Assembly: GCA_016297805.1 (NCBI GenBank)
Contig: JAEDFX010000059.1
Coordinates: forward strand, 1-14,525
Origin: Treponema sp.
GTDB lineage: Bacteria > Spirochaetota > Spirochaetia > Treponematales > Treponemataceae
Reading direction: 5' to 3'
DNA length: 14,525 nucleotides
The notes beneath the pieces were generated by a model that saw only the letters and a list, made by a program, of their open reading frames with translations, made no database searches and had not been told where the DNA came from. This document shows, piece by piece, positions 7,898 through 14,525 of the stretch; position 1 is the stretch's first letter; every line of letters starts with the position of its first letter. Position numbers and translations under genes: made by a program.

Positions 7898-7941
7898 AGT
7901 CATTGCCGGACTTGATCCGGCAATCTATTTATAATTTTTTT
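7898..7941 (+). repeat. Hairpin repeat, copy A, downstream of pepF (possible terminator)
   Basis: A perfect 9-bp stem, ATTGCCGGA (7902-7910) with TCCGGCAAT (7916-7924), encloses the loop CTTGA (7911-7915). It is preceded by GTC and followed by CTATT. Seven T residues occur at 7935-7941, 10 bases past the stem, so it is not a textbook intrinsic terminator but could end or stabilise the pepF transcript. The same architecture recurs on the minus strand at 12776-12806 with a different but still paired stem. It resembles the dispersed palindromes of the form 'GTCATTGCC..GGCAATC' found between genes in many bacteria (from memory, not searched). Confidence 0.8.
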
Positions 7942-8030
7942 CTAAAGTATAAAGCATAATCTACCGATACTATATATGGAGATTTTGTATATTCATTATA
8001 GCGTGAAATTTGGATTTAAAAATACAAATC

Positions 8031-8035
8031 AGGAG
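8031..8035 (+). promoter_or_regulatory. Ribosome binding site that fixes a TTG start
   Basis: AGGAG at 8031-8035 lies 7 bases before TTG at 8043. The ATG immediately after it (8036) opens a four-codon frame ending at TAA 8048-8050, so it cannot serve the deaminase. The next in-frame ATG is about 40 codons downstream, after the conserved metal-binding HLHLE motif. TTG is therefore the start. The gap between pepF and this gene (7891-8042) holds only the hairpin repeat, this site and AT-rich sequence; no confident promoter was found there. Confidence 0.8.
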
Positions 8036-8042
8036 ATGACAA

Positions 8043-9056
8043 TTGAATAAATCAGAGTTTAAAACTTTTTTAGCGGCAGTTCCAAAAGCTGAACTACACC
8101 TTCACCTTGAAGCAGTTATTACACTTGCTGGTGTAAAAAAATTGTATAAAGCAAAATATGGTCAGGAAATGAGCAAAGAAGAACAAACTGCACTTTTCTC
8201 CTATGATGATTTGAATGGATTTATTCAAGCTTTCTTGAAAATTCAGGGAATGTACAGTTCTGTAAATGATTTCAAACTTGTTTTTGATGAACTGGAAAAA
8301 TATCTTGTAAAAAATGGCATTACTTATGCTGAAGTATTCTTTGCACCAACAGCTTTCCTTAAGTTAGGATTTAAATACGAAGATATGGTAAAGATTTTTG
8401 ATGATAAAATCGCAAAAATCAAGGCAAAACGCGGAATTACAGTAAAGCTCTTGATGGATGTTTCAAGAACATTCGGCTGTGAAAACGCAATGAACAACTA
8501 TAATCTTATTAAAGAATTCCCAAGTGAAAATGTAATTGGTATTGGACTTGGCGGTGCTGAATCAAAAGGTCCTGCGAAAGAATATGCCCCAGTATTCCAG
8601 AAGGCACTTTCCGAAGGTTATAAAGCAGTTGCTCATGCAGGTGAAGATGTGGGGCCAGAATCTATGTGGGATGCAATCAACCTATGTCATGCACAGCGTC
8701 TTGGACACGGAATTACAGCTATTCAAGATGAAACACTTATGGAAGAATTGAAGAAAACTCAGCTTCCTATAGAAATTTGTATTACTTCAAATACATTTAC
8801 AAAGAAAATTGTTCAGAAAGCTAAAGACCATCCTGTTCGTAACTTCTTTGACCGTGGCATTATGGTTAATATTAATACTGATGACCCTGTATTCTTCAAA
8901 ACAACTCTTCTTGATGAATACTGGCTTTGTTATAAAGAATTGAAATTTTCTATGGATGAAATTAAACAGCTGGTTAAAAACAGTTTCAATCATTCATTCC
9001 TTTCTGACGGCGAAAAGAAGGAATGGTGTAAAAAAGTTGATGAAAGCTGGAAATAA
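8043..9056 (+). CDS. Adenosine deaminase-family protein (substrate uncertain)
   Basis: This 337-residue amidohydrolase is of the adenosine/AMP deaminase family, whose members hydrolyse the 6-amino group of adenosine, adenine or related purines using one zinc ion. Metal ligands and catalytic residues are visible: H19 and H21 (AELHLHLE), H198 and E201 (HAGED), H222 (RLGHG), and D280-D281 (NTDDP). The conserved SN of the ICITSN segment is at 249-250. Two substrate-loop positions differ from classical adenosine deaminase. The usual HxHL[DE]G glycine is Ala24, and the usual GLAGDE-type loop reads GLGGAES (168-174). These suggest a specialised or related substrate, such as a modified adenosine or another aminopurine, so no symbol is given. 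There is no signal peptide. It starts at TTG with a good AGGAG site and ends before a strong terminator at 9076-9126. Confidence 0.88.
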   Translation: MNKSEFKTFLAAVPKAELHLHLEAVITLAGVKKLYKAKYGQEMSKEEQTALFSYDDLNGFIQAFLKIQGMYSSVNDFKLVFDELEKYLVKNGITYAEVFFAPTAFLKLGFKYEDMVKIFDDKIAKIKAKRGITVKLLMDVSRTFGCENAMNNYNLIKEFPSENVIGIGLGGAESKGPAKEYAPVFQKALSEGYKAVAHAGEDVGPESMWDAINLCHAQRLGHGITAIQDETLMEELKKTQLPIEICITSNTFTKKIVQKAKDHPVRNFFDRGIMVNINTDDPVFFKTTLLDEYWLCYKELKFSMDEIKQLVKNSFNHSFLSDGEKKEWCKKVDESWK

Positions 9057-9075
9057 ATCTTATTTTCTGTAAATA

Positions 9076-9126
9076 AAAAGGGCTGCCCGATTTAATCAAA
9101 GGATTTTATCAGGCAGCCTTTTTTTT
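9076..9126. terminator. Bidirectional intrinsic terminator between convergent genes
   Basis: GGCTGCC (9081-9087) pairs with GGCAGCC (9112-9118) across a 24-base AT-rich loop. Eight T residues follow on the plus strand (9119-9126). Five A residues precede the stem (9075-9079), giving a T run on the minus strand. It lies 20-70 bases after the deaminase stop and 4 bases past the stop of the convergent minus-strand gene, so it can serve both. Confidence 0.85.
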
Positions 9127-9129
9127 GTT

Positions 9130-9855
9130 TTAGAAGAATAAAACTACTCCGACTTTATAGTTAATTGGAATATCATTATCAAACCAATCAAACTTAAATA
9201 TATAATCTTTATAACAGTTTGTAATAAATCTAGCTCTCAAAATAGGAAAATCAAATTCTGATGAAAGATAAATCTTAAGGAAATGAAGTAAATTTACAGA
9301 AATGTATGGTTGAAAAGCAAAATCGACAAAGATTCTTCTTTCTTTATATGTATAATCATTTCTACTTGATGCACCTTCTGCACTCATTTTTAACCAGTCA
9401 AACCCAACATTTGAACCCAAAAGTAAACCTGCAGACAATATAAAGAAATTAATCTGTGGCCCAAATAAATTTTTCAGGAAGATATTATTGAATTTTGCGT
9501 CATTCCCTGCAGAAAAGCTTCTATTACTGTCTATCCATGAATAATTGTCTTCAGTATTTACTCTTCCAGAAGAAAAACCAAGAGTATTAGATGTTACCCA
9601 GTCAAAAATACCGTCTTCATCAGAATTCATAAATCCCAATTCCAGAGAAAATCCATTTGCATATAAATCAGTTGGATTACGAGTTACATCATCAAAGGCA
9701 TCAAATCTCTCAGTGTAATAAAACAAATCTCCTACACTAAACTGTAAACCAGAATTATCATTTTTTTCTTCCGAATCTCCACCTAACACTCGTGTTTCTG
9801 AAAATCCTAATATTGCTGTAAAGAGCAATGCAAAACAAAAAACTATTTTTTTCAT
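9130..9855 (-). CDS. Predicted outer-membrane or periplasmic protein with signal peptide
   Basis: The 241-residue product begins MKKIVFCFALLFTAILGFSETRV, a clear Sec signal peptide with likely cleavage near residues 18-20 after FS. There is no lipobox cysteine. The mature part alternates polar and aromatic residues in short strand-like stretches (for example LYANGFSLELGF, AFQPYISVNLLHFL and IYLSSEFDF) and ends in VGVVLFF. The terminal phenylalanine is the usual signature of an outer-membrane beta-barrel recognised by BamA. I infer a small barrel protein of the kind common in treponemes; the family is not recognised. GGAG at 9861-9864 lies 5 bases before the ATG. The gene starts 10 bases after the methyltransferase stop, so it is probably the last gene of the mnmG unit. 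It ends at the bidirectional terminator. Confidence 0.8.
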   Translation of the reverse strand: MKKIVFCFALLFTAILGFSETRVLGGDSEEKNDNSGLQFSVGDLFYYTERFDAFDDVTRNPTDLYANGFSLELGFMNSDEDGIFDWVTSNTLGFSSGRVNTEDNYSWIDSNRSFSAGNDAKFNNIFLKNLFGPQINFFILSAGLLLGSNVGFDWLKMSAEGASSRNDYTYKERRIFVDFAFQPYISVNLLHFLKIYLSSEFDFPILRARFITNCYKDYIFKFDWFDNDIPINYKVGVVLFF

Positions 9856-9865
9856 TTTATCTCCG

Positions 9866-10651
9866 TTATTTTATATTTCGTAAAACGTCCACAAGATGAC
9901 TGGAAGCACCAAGTAATTCTGGTCTTTCACAGTTTGCAAGCTGATATTTCTTAAATGCTTCAAATTCATCTTCCGACATTTCATTTAATTCTCTGCGAAT
10001 ATAATCTGCTGGTCCATCTGGGGCAAAAACACTTATTCGTTCCACACCACACTTCTGATTTATTCTATTCATATCTTCAAGACGTACATAATCATATAAA
10101 TCTTCGTCATTACATATCGTATGAAAATCTTCAGTCACTTTTTCATTTAACACTTCTTCAGACCATTTATGTTCCCTGAAAAAATATGAAATAACACTGT
10201 AATCATTCATTACATAAGCAACAAGAATTATTCCATTTTTTTTAGTAATTCTTTTTGCTTCTTCCAAAGCCCTTACTTTATTCTCATCACCATGCAGATG
10301 ATACATTGGTCCAAATAACAAGGTTATATCAAAAGTATCATTATCCAGAAAATGCAAGTCTCTTGCATCACCCTGCCAGGTTTTCACATTTTCATGCTTC
10401 GAACGAAGTATTTCTAAATTGTGCTTTACCAGTTCAACTGCAGTAACATCATAACCGCGATGGCAAAGTTCCACTGAATATCGCCCTGTTCCAGCACCTA
10501 TATCAGCAATCTTTATTTTCCCAGGTCCACCAGCCATCTGTGCATATTGCTCTATAAAATGCATGGAAGTAGTAAATTCCACTAAACCATGACGAGTTGT
10601 GAGACGATGTTCTTCATGAAATTTATTATAATATTTTTCTAATTGTGTCAT
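9866..10651 (-). CDS. Class I SAM-dependent methyltransferase
   Basis: This 261-residue soluble protein has the class I Rossmann methyltransferase motifs. Motif I is IADIGAGTGR at 48-57, the acidic ribose-binding residue is E73 (VTAVELV), motif II is GDARDL at 94-99, and motif III lies around DITLLFGPMYHL at 108-119. The substrate cannot be assigned; relatives with this layout are widespread as 'class I SAM-dependent methyltransferase', particularly in gut Firmicutes, and horizontal origin is possible but unproven. The ATG lies 11 bases after the mnmG stop, and no Shine-Dalgarno sequence is visible in that gap, so translation is probably coupled to mnmG. Being in the same unit does not by itself imply a tRNA substrate. 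Confidence 0.88.
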   Translation of the reverse strand: MTQLEKYYNKFHEEHRLTTRHGLVEFTTSMHFIEQYAQMAGGPGKIKIADIGAGTGRYSVELCHRGYDVTAVELVKHNLEILRSKHENVKTWQGDARDLHFLDNDTFDITLLFGPMYHLHGDENKVRALEEAKRITKKNGIILVAYVMNDYSVISYFFREHKWSEEVLNEKVTEDFHTICNDEDLYDYVRLEDMNRINQKCGVERISVFAPDGPADYIRRELNEMSEDEFEAFKKYQLANCERPELLGASSHLVDVLRNIK

Positions 10652-10662
10652 AAATGATAAAA

Positions 10663-12723
10663 CTATCGTTTTAAGTAAACCATCAACAACATAATATCCG
10701 AATTACGAATACCAGAAATTCTGTTAGCCTGTCCCAAAGTAACAGGGCGAATCTGTTCCAGCTTAAATCTTGATTCCGAAGAAAGAGATGGAATTGAACC
10801 ATAATCAAAATCAGGAGGAATATGTGTATTTTCCATCTTATGGAGCTTTTCTACACGTTTATCCTGCTTTTCAATATAGTATTTATATTTAGCTTCAATT
10901 TTAGCTTCTTCCCATTCCTTTTCAGGATATCCAGGATTTTCCATATCAGGCTTTTTCAACAATTGAGCTTCAATTTCAGCAAGACGAGCATATTTTTCGT
11001 TTATTGCATCATACTGTGCCTGAGTTTTTAATCCACATTCAAATGCATATTTTGCAAGACGACGGTCTGCAGTATCATGACGCAATTTAAGACGATACTC
11101 TGCACGAGCTGTAAACATTCTGTAAGGTTCTTTAGTTCCCAAAGTTACAAGATCATCAATCAATACGCCAATGTAAGCTTCATCACGACCAAGAATCACA
11201 GGATTATATTCAGGAATGACTTCAAACTTTTCAAAACCTGCATCTTTCTGAACCCTTGCTATAAACTGATTTAATTCAGCAGTCTCTCTTGCACTTATCT
11301 CTGCAAACTGATGTTTTTCTTCAGCAGACATTTCTGCCTTTGGACGGAAGGCTCCTGGTTCCATACTAGTTGGAACACCATTCATAGTTCCCGGGATTTC
11401 CGCCAAAGGACCACAAGTTTTAATATGAGCCTTTGCATAAAGTCCTGCATTCATTCCTGCAATTAAGCCCTGACCAGCAGCCTCCTCATAACCAGAAGTA
11501 CCATTAATCTGACCTGCATCAAAAAGACCAGCAACTCGTTTTGTTTCCAAAGATGGAAAAAGCTGAGTTGGTTCTACAAAGTCATATTCTACTGCATATC
11601 CAGGTCGGCTCTGAACTGCATGTTCAAAACCAGACATTGTACGCATAAAAGCATCCTGAACACATTCTGGTAAACTGGAAGAAAGGCCGTTCAAATAAAT
11701 TTCTTCTGTTTCCAAACCTTCCGGTTCAACAAAAATCTGATGGCGGTCACGATCTGCAAAACGCATAACTTTATCTTCAATTGATGGACAATATCTTGGA
11801 CCAATTCCATGTATCTTTCCACTATAAAGTGGTGAACGTCCAATATTATCACGAATGATTTTATGTGTTTCTTCATTTGTATAAACAACATGACATGGAA
11901 CCAATGGACGTTCGACTTTTTCTGTTTCAAAGCTGAATGGAACAACTTCTTCATCTCCAGGCTGTTCTTCAAGCTTAGAAAAATCAATTGTTTTTCTGAG
12001 AATACGAGGAGGAGTACCTGTTTTTAGACGACCTGTAGTGAATCCTAAACGATGAAGACTTTCTGTAAGACCATAAGCGGCAGGTTCACCCACTCGACCA
12101 CATGGAGCATCATACTCTCCAATAAAGATTCGTCCACCTAGAAAAGTTCCGGTTGTCAAAACGACAGCACGAACTGGAATAATTCTTCCTCGTTCTGTTA
12201 CAACACCTGTAACTTTCTGTCGCATTCCGCTTTTAGCAGCTTCAGTTTCACCTGAATGACGACTTTCGCCAGGAATAGTACCTTTCTCTGCAGAACTGTC
12301 TGCATTTGGAGGAAGAGGTGTACTGGATGCAGTTGTAAGAATATCAATAACTGTATCCATCAATGTATATAAATTAGGAGTCTGTTCACATGTTTTTCGG
12401 GCAATCATAGAATAAGTAATCTTATCTGCCTGAGAACGAGGAGCCTGAACAGCAGGTCCACGACTTTTATTCAGCATGCGGAACTGAATCATAGATTTAT
12501 CTATGAGTTTTCCCATTTCACCGCCAAGAGCATCAATTTCACGTACAATATTTCCCTTGGCAATACCTCCAATGGAAGGATTACAGCTCATTCTTGCAAT
12601 TGCATCTGGAGTCTGTGTAATTAAAACTGTTTTAAGTCCCATTCGGGCACAAGCAAGACCAGCCTCAATACCTGCATGACCTGCTCCTACAACAGCTACA
12701 TCATAAAAATCATAAAAACTCAT
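10663..12723 (-). CDS. mnmG: tRNA uridine-5-carboxymethylaminomethyl modification enzyme MnmG (GidA)
   Basis: MnmG, with the GTPase MnmE, uses FAD, methylene-tetrahydrofolate and glycine or ammonium to make (carboxymethyl)aminomethyl-uridine at wobble position 34 of certain tRNAs. The dinucleotide fold GAGHAG is at 13-18, and the family signatures SCNPSIGGIAKG (46-57), GRLKTGTPPR (231-240) and a C-terminal GQANRISGIRNSDI are all present. The 686-residue length exceeds the usual 620-630. Part of this is a Ser/Thr/Pro/Glu-rich insertion at about 131-168 (plus coordinates about 12220-12333), between TVIDIL and the KVTGVVTERGR strand. The ATG at 12723 has no Shine-Dalgarno sequence. Instead a strong promoter ends 8 bases upstream, predicting a leaderless transcript. 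It heads a unit with a methyltransferase and a predicted outer-membrane protein; mnmE and rsmG are not in the window. Confidence 0.97.
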   Translation of the reverse strand: MSFYDFYDVAVVGAGHAGIEAGLACARMGLKTVLITQTPDAIARMSCNPSIGGIAKGNIVREIDALGGEMGKLIDKSMIQFRMLNKSRGPAVQAPRSQADKITYSMIARKTCEQTPNLYTLMDTVIDILTTASSTPLPPNADSSAEKGTIPGESRHSGETEAAKSGMRQKVTGVVTERGRIIPVRAVVLTTGTFLGGRIFIGEYDAPCGRVGEPAAYGLTESLHRLGFTTGRLKTGTPPRILRKTIDFSKLEEQPGDEEVVPFSFETEKVERPLVPCHVVYTNEETHKIIRDNIGRSPLYSGKIHGIGPRYCPSIEDKVMRFADRDRHQIFVEPEGLETEEIYLNGLSSSLPECVQDAFMRTMSGFEHAVQSRPGYAVEYDFVEPTQLFPSLETKRVAGLFDAGQINGTSGYEEAAGQGLIAGMNAGLYAKAHIKTCGPLAEIPGTMNGVPTSMEPGAFRPKAEMSAEEKHQFAEISARETAELNQFIARVQKDAGFEKFEVIPEYNPVILGRDEAYIGVLIDDLVTLGTKEPYRMFTARAEYRLKLRHDTADRRLAKYAFECGLKTQAQYDAINEKYARLAEIEAQLLKKPDMENPGYPEKEWEEAKIEAKYKYYIEKQDKRVEKLHKMENTHIPPDFDYGSIPSLSSESRFKLEQIRPVTLGQANRISGIRNSDIMLLMVYLKR

Positions 12724-12731
12724 AATGTGTG

Positions 12732-12760
12732 ATTATACTTAAAACAGGGATTATTTACAA
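12732..12760 (-). promoter_or_regulatory. Sigma-70-type promoter of mnmG
   Basis: Read on the minus strand, TTGTAA (12760-12755) and a perfect TATAAT (12737-12732) are separated by exactly 17 bases. The -10 box ends 8 bases before the mnmG ATG at 12723, so transcription should start at or within one or two bases of the start codon. Confidence 0.8.
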
Positions 12761-12775
12761 TTGAGGTGATTTTAG

Positions 12776-12806
12776 AATAGATCTTCGAATTAAGTCCGAA
12801 GATGAC
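12776..12806 (-). repeat. Hairpin repeat, copy B, between the rny terminator and the mnmG promoter
   Basis: On the minus strand ATCTTCGGA (12803-12795), loop CTTAA (12794-12790) and TTCGAAGAT (12789-12781) form a 9-bp stem with one G-T pair. It is flanked by GTC before and CTATT after, as in copy A at 7902-7924. Over the 31-base unit the two copies agree at 23 positions. Most differences fall in the stem, where three pairs have changed on both sides. Confidence 0.75.
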
Positions 12807-12813
12807 AGGCCAT

Positions 12814-12844
12814 AAAAAAAGGACACTTTCTTTCGAAAATGTCC
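12814..12844 (-). terminator. Intrinsic terminator of rny
   Basis: On the minus strand GGACATTTTC pairs with GAAAGTGTCC (one G-T pair) around a GAAA tetraloop (plus 12821-12844). It is followed directly by seven T residues (plus 12814-12820). It lies about 50 bases past the rny stop and before the mnmG promoter, so the two genes are separate transcription units. Confidence 0.9.
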
Positions 12845-12895
12845 TTCTCCTCCTAATTTGAAACGTCAACGACGTGCAAATAACTAATTTTTCAA

Positions 12896-14425
12896 CTAAC
12901 GAGCATACTCAACAATTCGTGTTTCGCGAATCATTGTCAGGCGAATTCGTCCTGGATAACGCAAGTCATTTTCAATCTGTTTAGCAATACTTCTTGCCAG
13001 TTCTTTTACATCCCCATCAGTAACTTTCTCGTTATTAACAAGAATACGAAGTTCACGACCAGCCTGAATAGCATAAGCTTTTTCAACACCTGGGAATGAT
13101 TCAGCAATTGCTTCAAGATTTTCAAGACGTTTTACATAGTTATCAATTGTTTCTCGTCTTGCTCCTGGGCGCGCAGCAGAAATTGCATCTGCAATCTGAA
13201 CGATAACAGCTTCGATTGTTTCTGCCTGAACATCATTATGGTGAGCAGCGATTGCATTAATAACCGCAGCACTTTCGCCCATTTTACGTGCCATTTCTGC
13301 ACCAACTTCTGCATGGTTCTGGTCACTGTCATTTTCAGCACCCTTACCAATATCATGAAGAATAGCAGCACGTTTTGCCAATTCTCTGTCTGCTCCAATT
13401 TCTGCAGCAACCATACTGGCAGCCATTGCAACTTCCTTTGAGTGAGTCAAAACATTCTGACCATAACTTGTACGGAAGTACAAACGACCAAGTGCACGAA
13501 TACCTTCTGTATTCATGTTATGAATTCCAAGATCAAAGAGAGCTTTTTCACCTTCTTCATAAATCTTGTTCTGAATTTCGTGTGTAACCTTCTGAACGAT
13601 TTCTTCAATGCGGGCTGGATGAATACGTCCGTCTGAAATCAAACGTTCCAAAGATTCCTTTGCAATTTCCTTACGAACTGGATCGAAACATGAAATAACC
13701 ACTGCTTCCGGTGTATCATCAATAATAATATCAACACCTGTAAGTGTTTCCAAAGTTCTGATATTACGACCTTCACGACCAATAATACGACCTTTCATTT
13801 CATCACTTGGTAACGATACAGTTGCTACAGTAATATCACTTGTAGTTTCTGGTGCAATTCTCTGAATTGTAGTTATAAGGATATCTTTTGCTTTTTTTTC
13901 TGCAGTAAGCTGTGCTTCCTGTTCAATCTTATTGATTAAAGCCTGAGCATCATGCTTTGCTTCATTTTCAAGATTCTTAATAATAAGATCTTTAGCTTCC
14001 TGAGCAGACAATCCAGAAATCTTTTCCAATTCCTGTCGATAATGCTCTTCCTGCTTAGCAATTTCTTCTTCTTTTTTAATCATTGCAGATTTTTTTTCTG
14101 CAAGTTCCTTTTCATTCTTTTCGAAATCGGCTGCACGCTGATCAAGAAGTTCTTCTTTTTTATTTACTCTTGCTTCAAAGCGTTGAATTTCAGCACGGCG
14201 TTCACGGTTCTCCCGCTCCTGCTGGTTTCTTTCCCGAATGAGTTCATCTTTTGCATTTAACAAAATTTCTTTTTTCTGTGCTTCAGCTTCTCTTATAGCT
14301 TCCTGTTTTACACGTTCTGCTTTCTGTTCTGATGCAGATAATTGAAATCTGGCATAAATCCAGCGAATAATCCATCCAAGAACAATTCCAACAACAGGGA
14401 GAACTATGTACATTACAATGTTCAT
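12896..14425 (-). CDS. rny: Ribonuclease Y
   Basis: RNase Y is a membrane-anchored endoribonuclease that starts decay and processing of many mRNAs in bacteria lacking RNase E. The 509-residue protein shows the full family layout. It has an N-terminal membrane helix (about 4-24), a long charged coiled coil rich in E, K, R and Q (about 30-180), a KH RNA-binding domain with GRIIGREGRN (212-221), and an HD metal-dependent phosphohydrolase domain with H328, H357-D358 (ILHDIGKG) and D413. The start is supported by AGGAGA at 14431-14436, 5 bases before the ATG, and by the anchor helix beginning at residue 4. It has its own promoter (14471-14499) and terminator (12814-12844), so it is monocistronic here. 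Confidence 0.97.
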   Translation of the reverse strand: MNIVMYIVLPVVGIVLGWIIRWIYARFQLSASEQKAERVKQEAIREAEAQKKEILLNAKDELIRERNQQERENRERRAEIQRFEARVNKKEELLDQRAADFEKNEKELAEKKSAMIKKEEEIAKQEEHYRQELEKISGLSAQEAKDLIIKNLENEAKHDAQALINKIEQEAQLTAEKKAKDILITTIQRIAPETTSDITVATVSLPSDEMKGRIIGREGRNIRTLETLTGVDIIIDDTPEAVVISCFDPVRKEIAKESLERLISDGRIHPARIEEIVQKVTHEIQNKIYEEGEKALFDLGIHNMNTEGIRALGRLYFRTSYGQNVLTHSKEVAMAASMVAAEIGADRELAKRAAILHDIGKGAENDSDQNHAEVGAEMARKMGESAAVINAIAAHHNDVQAETIEAVIVQIADAISAARPGARRETIDNYVKRLENLEAIAESFPGVEKAYAIQAGRELRILVNNEKVTDGDVKELARSIAKQIENDLRYPGRIRLTMIRETRIVEYAR

Positions 14426-14470
14426 AGAAATCTCCTATTATAAAAAAATTTATAGAATAGTTCAGCATTA

Positions 14471-14499
14471 ATAATAACGTAAGAATGGTTAGATGTCAA
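14471..14499 (-). promoter_or_regulatory. Strong sigma-70-type promoter of rny
   Basis: Read on the minus strand, a perfect TTGACA (14499-14494) is followed after exactly 17 bases by TATTAT (14476-14471). Transcription should start near 14464, giving a leader of about 40 bases before the rny ATG at 14425. A second TATAAT (14442-14437) lies too close to the ribosome binding site to be the main -10. The 26 bases to the right edge of the window show nothing recognisable. Confidence 0.85.
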
Positions 14500-14525
14500 A
14501 TTAAAACGGTCTTCTATTTATCAAC

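Noticed and set aside
7930..7935. TATAAT after the hairpin repeat as a deaminase promoter
   Set aside because: No -35 lies at 16-18 bases; the nearest candidates, TTGATC and TTGCCG, are spaced 12 and 21 bases. It is likely part of the AT-rich tail.
12849..12854. Consensus AGGAGG on the minus strand between rny and its terminator
   Set aside because: No ATG, GTG or TTG lies at a useful distance after it and the following sequence is the terminator stem, so no gene starts there.
12863..12875. Palindrome ACGTC-AAC-GACGT after the rny stop
   Set aside because: It has only 5 bp with a 3-base loop and no second copy or operator-like context, so it is compatible with chance.
13952..14260. Plus-strand 102-codon frame rich in Phe and Leu opposite rny
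   Set aside because: It is the antisense shadow of the Glu/Lys-rich coiled coil of RNase Y and has no ribosome binding site.
1..14525. CRISPR array, tRNA, insertion sequence or phage genes
   Set aside because: No regularly spaced direct repeats, cloverleaf-like sequence, transposase, integrase or phage protein was recognised in the window.

Overview
The window looks like an ordinary chromosomal stretch of a host-associated spirochaete, most likely a Treponema. This rests on the AT-rich composition, a FliL-like protein away from any motility operon, an RNase Y, and a small predicted outer-membrane barrel protein. The genus is an inference from overall gene character, not from a marker gene. 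No insertion sequence, phage gene, CRISPR array, tRNA or rRNA was seen.

Layout. At the left edge a minus-strand gene (1-1370, 3' end outside the window) encodes a two-pass membrane protein with a large sensor-like outer domain. It is divergent from a plus-strand block: hflX (ribosome-associated GTPase), a FliL-like membrane protein, a GT4 glycosyltransferase overlapping a radical SAM protein by 14 bases, pepF (oligoendopeptidase F), and an adenosine deaminase-family protein with a TTG start. That block ends at a bidirectional terminator near 9076-9126. Convergent to it, on the minus strand, is the apparent operon mnmG - class I methyltransferase - predicted outer-membrane protein (12723 down to 9130). 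Upstream lies rny (RNase Y) with its own strong promoter and terminator.

The genes are mostly housekeeping: tRNA wobble modification (mnmG), mRNA decay (rny), ribosome rescue or quality control (hflX), peptide turnover (pepF) and purine salvage (deaminase). The glycosyltransferase and radical SAM protein probably act together or are at least translated together, but their substrates are unknown.

The most interesting signals are non-coding. First, two diverged copies of one hairpin repeat lie downstream of pepF and rny. They share flanks and loop, while three stem base pairs have changed on both sides so that pairing is kept. Second, there are two contrasting start modes. mnmG, the glycosyltransferase and probably hflX have a TATAAT box 6-8 bases before the start codon and no Shine-Dalgarno sequence, which predicts leaderless mRNAs. 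rny, pepF, the deaminase, the sensor-like gene and the outer-membrane gene carry clear GGAG-type sites.
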